Both the position numbers and the translations under genes were made by a program. The notes under the pieces are model-generated. The model did no database searches and was not told the origin of the DNA. It saw only the letters and a list, made by a program, of their open reading frames with translations. Of a stretch of DNA of 64,000 nt, positions 1-7,390 are shown piece by piece (within the stretch, counting starts at the first letter, position 1; every line of letters starts with the position of its first letter). Location of the stretch: NCBI RefSeq assembly GCF_000003605.2, contig NW_003125395.1:201715-265714 (forward strand), written 5' to 3'. The DNA comes from Saccoglossus kowalevskii (taxonomy: Eukaryota; Hemichordata; Enteropneusta; Harrimaniidae).

Positions 1-1229
1 TGGTCGTTTTCTCAATAAATGTCTACAGTCGCTCAAATAGATTAATGTCAATCAACACATTGTTGAATCGTGGTTGTATAATAAGTGACATGAAGTGGAT
101 ACAACGATTTCTATTTGCATTTAATTACTTTGCGGTTTATTGTCCGATCAGATGCTAGGTATATTTTGTATTACTTTGATTTAGTGTATTTCTGGGAGAT
201 ACTATTTTAATGTACTACTTGATTTTCAGAAACGTTGGTATTTTCAGTGCTTAAAAGGAAGCGTTAATGGATATTTATAAAGGGCAAGAAAGTCAATTTT
301 GTATGAGTGACAATTTCTATGGGATTCAACATTTTAACACGTTAAGATGTGTTCCTAATCAATCACAGATTGTAGCAAAGGTTAAAGTGAGGAAATGTCG
401 TGCTATGTAATGACATGAGAACAAGGGCAAGATTTACGTAATGCACAGACCAGAGTGTGACAACAAAATTGTGAATGTGATGCATTGAAATACCTTGAAG
501 TAGAAGTAACAACTGACACATTGTGTGTCAATCTATTGTTTATTCGTAAACGGAATTGACATAGACGCATAAAGGTGCGAACAAACCAAGGACAAACGAA
601 AGGTGTACTACATAAACCAAAATGTGAGATACATAAAAAGCATGTTCACGCCGATCTGACAGATGTCAAGTACCCATTACGCTCAGTGCATAATGTTCAA
701 ATGTTGAGTTGAAAATAAGATATAATTTGTAACAGGTGACGTCAATTAAATAATGTATTGTATGTTTGCAGTAAACGCTCATCAAAGGGGGGCAAGGGTT
801 ATTTTCGTTCAACGTGATTGCAATATTTTTGTTGTTCGTACAACGTGAATAGAAAAAATAAATTCCGTAATTCTTTAATCACAAGCTAGACGTACAACGT
901 AATCAATCAAATATTGTTTTCGTACACTGTAAAAATGTGTCATTTTTCTCGTACGTACAAAAATTCACATCCAAATAAAAAAATCGTAAAGAATAATCCA
1001 GGGAAATTACATTTTAGAAACTGTAAAACGACTAGATTACAAAATTCACTACAAAATTGAATGTCAAGACGTAAAAGGCCCTCTAGCCGAATGAAGAGCA
1101 TTACGAGGGTAATATGCGCATGCGTCTCTTCACACGGCGCAGCAATGGCGGAGAATTTGAGTCGGAGAGCTCTTCGGACCATTCAATGTTCCATTTGTTA
1201 ACACTGTAAACTGTAAAAACGTCTTTTTT
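1..1229. other. AT-rich non-coding DNA left of the first gap
   Basis: I see no exon or element here that I can name. Between about 815 and 960 a short motif close to CGTACAACGT recurs in imperfect form (near 837, 890, 922 and 951), which may be the remains of a short tandem repeat. The last 130 bases become GC-richer and carry the promoter-like patch described separately. Everything up to about 1090 is otherwise featureless AT-rich sequence. Confidence 0.5.
1095..1201 (+). promoter_or_regulatory. Possible core promoter with a short ATG reading frame
   Basis: A short GC-rich island stands out from AT-rich surroundings. It contains TGCGCATGCG at 1115-1124, which matches the palindromic NRF1-type motif common in animal housekeeping promoters. 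Then comes an ATG at 1145 inside CAATGGCGG, which resembles a YY1-type ATGGCGG start context. The frame from 1145 codes for 18 residues (MAENLSRRALRTIQCSIC) and stops at 1199-1201. The assembly gap begins at 1230, so any following exon would be hidden. The motifs are seen directly; that this is a transcription start or a first exon is inference. It could also be a fragment of a mobile element, since CATGCGC-type motifs recur elsewhere in the window. Confidence 0.22.
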
Positions 1230-1423
1230 NNNNNNNNNNNNNNNNNNNNNNNNNNNNNNNNNNNNNNNNNNNNNNNNNNNNNNNNNNNNNNNNNNNNNNN
1301 NNNNNNNNNNNNNNNNNNNNNNNNNNNNNNNNNNNNNNNNNNNNNNNNNNNNNNNNNNNNNNNNNNNNNNNNNNNNNNNNNNNNNNNNNNNNNNNNNNNN
1401 NNNNNNNNNNNNNNNNNNNNNNN
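1230..1423. other. Assembly gap (run of N)
   Basis: There are 194 unknown bases. The left edge is a short T-run, and the right edge enters the degenerate minisatellite, so the gap probably hides repeat sequence. Any reading frame spanning it is an artefact. Confidence 0.99.
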
Positions 1424-1439
1424 CAAGCCAAACTGAGCC

Positions 1440-1735
1440 AGAGCTAAATGATATTGGGAGAGATAAACCCTACTGTAATCTACTGAGTGGAGTCCTATTT
1501 GGCAAAAGAGGTAAACCTTACTGGAAGAAGGTTAAATCCTACTGGGTGGAGAGAGGTAATCCCTCCCTGACACTTGAAGGGTAAGACATCCTAGTCTATA
1601 GAGGTTAACCATAGTGAATGACAGAGATAATTCCACTGAGCAATATAATCCTACTATATGGGAGAAATAGAATATAATGTATAAGAAACAAAGCGCTTAG
1701 CAGACAAAAGAGGTAATCCATCGCGAATAGAGACA
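1440..1735. repeat. Degenerate minisatellite at the left edge of the transposon
   Basis: A loose unit of roughly 25-35 bases is repeated about eight to ten times. Each unit has a form near AGAGGTAAACCCTACTGGG, for example around 1459, 1508, 1530, 1550, 1595, 1620, 1645 and 1705. Spacing and sequence vary, so the array is old or was never regular. It probably extends into the gap at 1230-1423. It runs directly into the left terminal repeat of the Academ-like element. The sequence right of that element (from 7391) does not resemble it, so the insertion lies at the edge of the array or the array has since eroded. Confidence 0.55.
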
Positions 1736-1737
1736 AT

Positions 1738-1976
1738 ATGCAAATTAAGGTGGCCATTACAAAAAATGTTGTATTCGTCAATATCTCATTAACTACACAT
1801 GGTATCAACATGATGTCGGTGTCTATCTCCGTGTTTTGAGGGGTAAAGAATCAGATTAAGACATTTCAGTAAAGTTTACACAAATATTTTGTGCTGAATA
1901 GGTATTCAATATGCAAATTAGGGCGGTCATTATGGAAAATCTTGTTTGTGTCAAAATCCAATTAACTACACATAGA
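1738..1976 (+). repeat. Left terminal inverted repeat of the Academ-like element
   Basis: This region matches the minus strand of about 7150-7387. Well-conserved blocks include CTCATTAACTACACATGGTA (from 1786), TTTTGAGGGGTAAAGAATCA (from about 1834) and TTTACACAAATATTTTGTG (from about 1875). The outer 20 bases are identical to the right end. The repeat includes one inner iteration of the terminal motif, ATGCAAATTAGGGCGGTCAT, at 1911. Confidence 0.85.
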
Positions 1977-2102
1977 ATTAAGCCATTTCAGTAAAGTTTA
2001 CACAAATATTTTGTGATGAATAGGTATTCAATATGCAAATTAGGGCCGTCATTATGGAAAATCTTGTTTGTGTCAAAATCCAATTAACTACACATAGAAT
2101 CA
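1859..2102 (+). repeat. Two tandem 122-bp subterminal units inside the left end
   Basis: Units 1859-1980 and 1981-2102 are nearly identical. Each runs from CATTTCAGTAAAGTTTACAC through a copy of the terminal motif (ATGCAAATTAGGGC, at 1911 and 2033) to AACTACACATAGAAT. With the outermost terminus at 1738, the left end carries the ATGCAAATTA motif three times. The right end has the outer copy and one diverged inner copy (about 7187-7219, minus strand). Such iterations are typical of transposase-binding arrays, but binding is inferred. Confidence 0.8.
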
Positions 2103-2245
2103 AAACAATTTTGGTCTTTATCCTAGCGGTAAAGAATTAGAATAAGCCATTTCTGAAAGATCACAACAATGTTTTATTGAAAATATGAAACAAATATTCT
2201 ATGTACATCAGATTCATAACATAACATCATCTTTGATTATGATTA

Positions 2246-2251
2246 TTTATT
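2246..2251 (-). promoter_or_regulatory. AATAAA polyadenylation signal of the transposase gene
   Basis: On the minus strand the hexamer AATAAA begins three bases past the stop codon that ends the CXC segment (stop at 2252-2257 region). It is in the right orientation and place to end the transposon mRNA. A signal overlapping the end of a coding region so closely suits a compact mobile element. Confidence 0.5.
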
Positions 2252-2254
2252 GAC

Positions 2255-2665
2255 TCAGTCCTCTAACAAGTCGCTTTCACTTGTCACCCATTGGGTGTGC
2301 TCATTCTGGCAGTGTGTTTCCCCGTGACATCCACAAAACATTGTACATGGTAAGTGAGCTACATAGCATCCACACATTGCTGTCGAACAGGGTGTATCCA
2401 TTGCACAACCACACCTTATCATTTCCAGTACCTTCGGTGGAGCAACACTAACATTTGGTTGCAATGTTACTGGGATCAAGCATTTAGTGCGTTCGTCATG
2501 TTCCCATCTAAACTCGACAGGATCTAATGCAGGAGGTTCTGCATTGAGAGCTGATTTCCAAATGGCGGTTTGAATGTGTGCCCACTTTACTTTCTCTTTG
2601 AATGCCTCTTTAGAAGGTGGGAGTGACTTAAGCTCTGGAGCCTTTGTCACATTTTTTCTACCCAT
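2255..2665 (-). pseudogene. Academ-like protein, C-terminal CXC cysteine cluster
   Basis: The C-terminal 136 residues of the transposon protein, in frame with the preceding segment but after an in-frame TGA. It contains LNAEPPALDPVEFRWE and KCLIPVTLQPNV, then a dense cysteine cluster with C85, C87, C93, C98, C100, C107, C111, C113 and C119 (RCGCAMD, CGC, CTMFCGCHGETHC). The spacing resembles a tesmin/TSO1-type CXC motif, which binds zinc and DNA. The protein ends LLED and stops right before an AATAAA signal, so this is the true C terminus. I do not know the role of the CXC in transposition; end recognition is possible. Confidence 0.65.
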
Positions 2666-2668
2666 CCT

Positions 2669-3166
2669 TCACATCCATACTTCTCCACGGACTTCAGACA
2701 TGTTCGATATCACCACGCTTTTGACTCCGTAGCAGGCAACCATGAATACTATGGCTTCATCAATGATGTCACCTATGTTCTCAGATAACACTCCCAATTT
2801 GTGCAGTTTTACACCACTCTTAAAGACTTTGATGATGGTGCTTTTTTCTACTCCAAAACACTGAGCCACAGTGCCACAGCCTGAGAGGGCATGAGCAGCT
2901 GGTAGCTATGAAAGCAAGTGTCCATGCTCACTTGCAGTTGCCCCAATGTCTATAGAGGCTCGTTCATAACTTGGTCCTTCCATAGTGAGACGGCAAGTCA
3001 GCTGCAACTCCCTGTAGTAGTGCAGCATAAGAACAAAAACATCTGTGTCCTCACATACAAAATTTATTCTTTGCACTCCACTTTCAGCAGCATTAATCAT
3101 TTGATGTATGATTATCTGCTTCTTCGTGGCAAGTCCAGAGAGGTTCTTTGTGGGAGACAATGCCAT
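2669..3166 (-). pseudogene. Academ-like protein, XPG/FEN1-like nuclease region
   Basis: Read in one frame with one internal TAG at 2903-2905. Key motifs are EDTDVFVLMLHYY (acidic EDxD, as in the XPG/FEN1 and PIN-like fold), DIGATA, and HALSGCGTVAQCFG followed by KSTIIKVF. In FEN1-type nucleases a similar region places metal-binding aspartates and then a helix-hairpin-helix that binds DNA; here the usual GCD appears as GCG, so a metal ligand may be lost. The frame change just upstream (about 3115) separates it from HEEAD. It is followed without a frame change, but across a TGA, by the CXC segment. An XPG domain is the main reason I call the element AcademX type. Confidence 0.6.
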
Positions 3167-3227
3167 TCTGAATTACAACTGGTATAGGGTCAGTAGAGGT
3201 AATGACCAGACTGTGATTATTCGGCTC

Positions 3228-3491
3228 TTATTGTGCTTTCTGGATCAAGTCCTGACATATCAGATCTATGACCTGTATCTTATTCGAGGTTACTGTAAGA
3301 ACAACCTTCTGAGGTGGCAACGGAGTATGTAACTGCAGTTTGTGTCGTCGACTCGCTTCATTACCAGCTCGAGCTGCGCATGTTCCACTTTTAATGCTGA
3401 AGTCGAAGTAGCAATCAAAGATAAAGTATGTGTCCTGGTTGGTCACCCTTTTCATTACATTCCTTGTGAAGCCGCTGACAAAATATGCCAC
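3228..3491 (-). pseudogene. Academ-like protein, pre-XPG segment
   Basis: An 87-residue segment, including VAYFVSGFTRNVMKRV and FIFDCYFDFSIKSGT, leading toward the nuclease-like region. It runs out of frame near 3300. From about 3220 to 3115 a different frame carries VVIQNGIVSH and TCHEEAD, where HEEAD is a familiar block before the EDTD motif of the nuclease. The FDCYFDFS stretch resembles the beginning of a strand with acidic residues. The piece is recognised mainly by its position between two family-typical segments. Confidence 0.5.
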
Positions 3492-3707
3492 AGTTCTTTG
3501 ATTAGGCCAGTTTATAACCCAAAGAAGAGCACATCCATCCAGTATTTATACCTCTGATTTCTCAATCAAGCGATGTGACACAGTCACCTGCAGCTTCTTC
3601 TTCAGTGTTGATTTCGTAGTTGCGATTCTCAAGTTGCCCTCATCGTCAAACGTGGAGGTAGGAACGGGTGACAGTTCATGTGCAAGGACAGTTTTGATAT
3701 TAATGTC

Positions 3708-4070
3708 TCAAGACAGTTGCAGCCTTAGTACCCGGGATAAGATTAGATTTGTGTCATACACTTTACTGTTCCCAACCTTTACTGCCTTCCTCTTCACTGC
3801 CATGGCCACAACCAACTTGGACAATGACTCATTAAATCCACCAGGCCAGATCTTTTCAAATGACACAAGTTGACCACTCCCAATATCCACTGCGTCATGT
3901 GCATTCACCGTTTCAGGTGCAATCTGTCCAGTAACAACATTGATTAAACCAGCAGGGTGAGCAGTTGGATCCGGGGGATCGATGCATATCAGAAGTTTGT
4001 CTCGTAGCTTGTCTCTGTCCTTGGCATCCAAAGTGATGCGTGATGACTTCTCTTCTTTATGACTTGTCAC
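3708..4070 (-). pseudogene. Academ-like protein, HKEE/IDPPDP segment
   Basis: A 120-residue segment beginning TSHKEEKSSRITLDAKDR, followed by CIDPPDPTAHPAGLINVVTG and then a VAMAVKRKAVKVG stretch ending in YDTNLILSRVL. In the multicopy family this region links the transposase-like core to the C-terminal nuclease-like half. Between about 3500 and 3700 the minus strand remains family-like, but only across more than one frame. The segment overlaps its upstream neighbour by a few bases, so the break is a small frameshift and not a large deletion. Confidence 0.55.
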
Positions 4071-4540
4071 CTCTTCTCTCCACTCTCATCCGACATGTCT
4101 GCATTATCCTGAACGATCATGCTGCATGTGTGCATACTGTATGCCATCGTTTCAGGCTTAAGTGTTATGCCTATGATTCCATTTGGAACATGCCCGTAAC
4201 GCATAAAGGTTGTCTCTATCCACATGTCAGACCAGATCCCGTTTCGGAGTCCTGGCTTGGGACGCATGGTGTGTTCACCTCTCATGAAACACTGAAGTAC
4301 TTCAGGTTGTAGGCGCTGCATTGTCCTCGGGTAGTACAACCCATATCTCATGTAGTTGAAGTGAGCAGAGACAAAACAATATGGCATCATTTGCTCTACT
4401 CCCCAGAGGTGGAGTGGACAGTCTGCCTCTCGTTCTGCCCGCACGAAGACTATCATGATGAAGACAGGCTTTATCAAGTTCTGAACCCAGAGGCGAGTTG
4501 TGATGCTTCTTGAGGAGAGAATTGTAAGTGCTTCAAACAT
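4067..4540 (-). pseudogene. Academ-like protein, core segment with IWSDMWIE block
   Basis: A 157-residue segment with the most distinctive core motifs: FVRAEREADCPLHLW, MMPYCFVSAHFNYMRYGLYY, FMRGEHTMR and GIWSDMWIETTFMR. The Asp/Glu residues in WSDMWIE are strong candidates for later catalytic acidic positions of a DDE/D-type core. The surrounding order (acidic block, then H-NY-RYG-YY, then IWSD--IE) is what I associate with this invertebrate transposon family. It ends in a frame change near 4070. Assignment as catalytic core is inference from motif order; no residue can be proven catalytic here. Confidence 0.6.
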
Positions 4541-4544
4541 CTCC

Positions 4545-4778
4545 TCATGAGCTTTTACATCCTTCCAGATGTGGACGCAACAGTTCTTCTGTCACTAACC
4601 GAAGGGCTCTAAAGTTCTTCCCCGACAGCATGTGTGCCACACCTCCAAAACATGATTTCATGATATCCTCAAGTCCACTGTCTGCCATCAATACCCCAAC
4701 ACAGCCAATAAAACTGATGAGCATGTGCATGCCCCGAGCCTTAGTATGAAATCCGAGCATCTCTCTTGGTAAACCCAT
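4545..4778 (-). pseudogene. Academ-like protein, GMHMLISF segment
   Basis: A 77-residue segment in a different frame from both neighbours. It contains RGMHMLISFIGCVGVLMADS, which continues the core of the previous segment, followed by GLEDIMKSCFGGVAHMLSGK and an EELLRPHL helix. These are family-typical blocks of the transposase-like core. Frame changes on both sides (near 4770 and 4545) show that the gene is broken. The small internal Met opening it is not a real start. Confidence 0.55.
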
Positions 4779-5272
4779 TTTACATTGACTGCAACTCTGT
4801 AGAGCTGCTGATCATTTGTCATAATAGTAATATCCTGGTCACATTCTTTTGTAAGATGCTGAGCCTCAGGCATGACTGTGATCATGGAGTCCGGATTGGT
4901 TGAATTCATATCAATAAATGGCAGATACATGGCCTTTGTCGCTGGTTTCACACTCTGTCCTTGCTCTCTACACATTTTGGTGTTGAAGCCACCAAACTCG
5001 ATTGGATTTGTGCTTGTAGCAACACACTTAAAGAACTCAAAGTCTAAATGGTGGGCCCTTTTTAAATCAACGACTTGGTGCGCCATTACTTTAAGTGGTA
5101 AGACTGAACGATTTACTTCACTGGAAGGCATGTTTGGCTTCTTAGGACCATAGTATCTCAGGATAGGAATATCTTCGATAATCTGTTTTTTCATCTCATC
5201 TTTTCCTATGCGACGGAAGGTCTGCTTATTGGCATCAGCTCTACCATGCTTATCCACAAATGTTAGTAGCAT
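4688..5272 (-). pseudogene. Academ-like protein, core segment with DQQLYRV block
   Basis: A 194-residue segment continuing the core. Conserved-looking blocks are YYGPKKPNMP, PFIDMNSTNPDSM, VMPEAQHLTKE and IMTNDQQLYRVAVNVKWV. The aspartate in TNDQQLYR is a candidate first catalytic acidic residue of an RNase H-like transposase core, because it ends a beta-strand-like stretch; this is inference. The last 30 or so residues are out of frame: the true continuation (PREMLGFHTKARGMHMLISF) lies in the next frame, so a frameshift sits near 4770. In family members this block leads directly into a GGMHMLM-type helix. Confidence 0.6.
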
Positions 5273-5589
5273 TGCGAGAGAGTGTGTGGATAGGAGCCCA
5301 TTCTGTGATGAAATCTGAGCATCGAAATTGTCAGAGACAAGTTGAACAATACTGTCTTCAGCATGGACATATCTCTTAACGATGCATTGCTTACAGCTGT
5401 TGCTGCTGCCGGTGCTTTGAACCTAAGAAATTCATCATAGCTGCAAGATACAGGGATTTCATGAAATTGCTCTATCAACCACTTCCTTTTGAAGACAACA
5501 CCTAGTGCAATCTGGAGGGTTTTGAATCTACCACTTACGGCATTAGTAACAATGTTCCCGATGAGAGCCCCTGGTAATGTGCGAACCAA
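5263..5589 (-). pseudogene. Academ-like protein, second segment (frameshifted)
   Basis: A 108-residue segment downstream of the zinc cluster, in the same frame as the first segment but separated from it by about 90 bases that read through in another frame. Recognisable blocks are GALIGNIVTNAVSG and SCSYDEFLRFKA, both typical of this invertebrate multicopy family, where YDE-LRFK is a conserved block. The frame is lost again near 5345: an adjacent frame continues sensibly with VQLVSDNFDAQISSQNG and then joins the next segment. I read this as the linker or first part of the transposase core. There is no independent start codon function here, because the ATG or GTG that opens it lies inside the original protein. 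Confidence 0.55.
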
Positions 5590-5682
5590 CTTTGAAGAAG
5601 CTTAGATAGCAAGGATAACAAAGTTCAACTGATACATTCAATGGCAATGTCCATATCAACTCTTGCATGATAGTTCTTGTCA

Positions 5683-6585
5683 TCAACTGATGACCTTCAC
5701 CAGCCCAATCTCAACATCATCTTCATCACAACTTGGCACTAGTTTCAACAAACTTGATGCCTTACTTCGAAAGACAAGAAGACTATCAACACCTGTGCCA
5801 CTCAGCATGAGAAGATCAGAACCAAAGTGTGCCAACAACTTGGAGAATGGAGTTCGGCGACTAATCTCTTTTCCACTTATATAGATCGTATAATTCGATG
5901 GATTCCATACTCGTGATGAATCTGCTCTAACTTCACTGACTGTCGCTTCAAATGCTACATCCATCTCCTTCTGGCTACTACTACATACTGCCGAAACTGA
6001 CTTCACTGGCCGAGGTGGACAAAACTTCTCGTTACAGTCTTTATGGTATCTACCATCTGCTGCATGAAGATCACTCACTGCCCCAGCTAAACGTGTCTCT
6101 ACCTCACGTCCCCAGTTGTCGTGACAAGATCTACAGATATATAGAAGGGTTTCCTTAAAATTCTTTCTGCCCTCACCATGGTCCGCTGTTCTACAAAGAA
6201 CAACCCTGCACCAACGGTTCGGATGCTTGTTATCAATGTCAAGGCATTCCTCACCGCAGAAAAGACAATGTTGCATGAAGTTGAAGGTTGTCGATCCGGA
6301 CCGACGCAGACGTTTTACTGCAGATCTATCTTCAGAAACTTTTGATGCGCTCAGTTTATTCAAGTGTCTCTTGATGTGAGATTTGGTTGTATATGTGGAT
6401 ACACAATCTCTATGACAAAGCACCTGTAAATTTGTGTCTGCCAGCAGTCTAGTTTCAAGACTTTCATGGAGATCATCAAATAACCGTTTACTTGATTCAA
6501 TGATAGTCTGTATCCTGCCAGTCCCTGTGACACTAAGTTCTTTCTTGCTTCCATTTACTTTGTAAAAGATGCAGCACCCATCCAT
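5683..6585 (-). pseudogene. Academ-like protein, N-terminal zinc-cluster segment
   Basis: A 300-residue open segment starting MDGCCIFYKVNG, the natural N terminus of the transposon protein. It carries a Cys/His array: C57 and C61, then C107, C110 and C114 (CLFCGEEC), C126 and C131, C151 and C154 (CRSC), and H174, H181 and C184 in HAADGRYHKDC. This pattern is typical of a large multicopy invertebrate protein family and fits a zinc-binding DNA-recognition module, as in the cysteine-rich finger reported for Academ. The segment continues to a predicted charged region (DEDDVE) and then meets a frame change near 5683. No intron is needed to read it. Function is inferred from the family and from its place inside the inverted repeats. 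Confidence 0.65.
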
Positions 6586-7149
6586 AGTTCAGCTCTGAAT
6601 GATACAACAAATATATGTGTGTCACTTTTACAGAACCAGGCACTTGAATAACAAATAGAGCAGTGGCTGCTTTAACCATGTGTAGCTACTAACATTGCAA
6701 GATTTTCAGGAATGGCAAATTGTCAGTAATGGTGGCCTTGATATGCATAATACATTTTTCCATTTTCTCAAAATTGATAATACAGGTTTTTCCATCAATC
6801 TAAACAATTCCCCCACACACATGCGTGTTCTGTAGTCAGATAGAGCAAATATTGCTGGATAAGTAAGCAGACACAAAAACAAACAGATGGCTGAAACATT
6901 ATTCACCTATCGCTAGCTATCACAAGTTCTGTTTCTTTTGACAACAAAACACAGCATTTTTGCACGTGGAGAAAAGACCCAGGGGTAATAAACACACACA
7001 GTGGAGAGTAACCCTAAACACTTGATGATACACAGCTCCTGATTGGTGGACTGATTTTTCCTTACGACCTTACTGATTGGTATATGTTTTTGAATGTTTT
7101 TTGGGCGGGAAATTCAAATGTATTAATCTGATCTGAAACCAAAATTATT
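6586..7149. other. 5' untranslated and subterminal part of the Academ-like element
   Basis: This lies between the transposase start codon and the right inverted repeat. No coding segment is seen. It should hold the element's own promoter on the minus strand, but I see no clear TATA box or initiator. Confidence 0.45.
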
Positions 7150-7387
7150 TTCATACCATGTGTTATACCATTGACACAAGCAAGATTTTTCATAATGACC
7201 GCCATAATTAGAATATTAAATATATATTCCGCACAAAATATTTGTGTAAACCTCACTTAAATGGCATAATCTGATTCTTTACCCCTCAAAACATGGGGAT
7301 AGACACCGAAATCGTGTTGATACCATGTGTAGTTAATGAGATAATAACGAAACCAAGATTTTCCTTTATGGCCACCTTAATTTGCAT
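7150..7387 (-). repeat. Right terminal inverted repeat of the Academ-like element
   Basis: Read on the minus strand from 7387, this begins with the same 20 bases as the left end and stays alignable with the left repeat to about 7150. It has one diverged subterminal iteration (about 7187-7219) and lacks the tandem duplication seen on the left. Beyond 7387 the similarity stops sharply, which fixes the element boundary. Confidence 0.85.
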
Positions 7388-7390
7388 AAT

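Larger units (their letters stand above)
1738..7387 (-). mobile_element. Academ-like DNA transposon (AcademX type), inactive copy
   Basis: A complete but dead class II element of about 5,650 bases. Both ends begin ATGCAAATTAAGGTGGCCAT (right end read on the minus strand), and the match continues with substitutions for about 240 bases. AAT lies immediately outside both ends (1735-1737 and 7388-7390), which could be a 3-bp target duplication. The interior carries one minus-strand protein gene of about 1,440 codons in pieces (2255-6585), with a zinc cluster, a transposase-like core, an XPG/FEN1-like region and a CXC cluster. Academ elements are known for 3-4 bp duplications, a Cys-rich finger and, in one subgroup, an XPG nuclease, so that is my assignment. 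At least six frame changes and several stops make it non-functional. The superfamily name rests on domain logic and has not been checked by a search. Confidence 0.7.

Noticed and set aside
1130-1431. Open frames spanning the first gap
   Set aside because: They consist mostly of unknown bases; no real coding signal.
1605-1811. 68-codon minus-strand frame at the left terminal repeat
   Set aside because: It crosses the minisatellite and the inverted repeat boundary, and its composition follows the AT-rich DNA.
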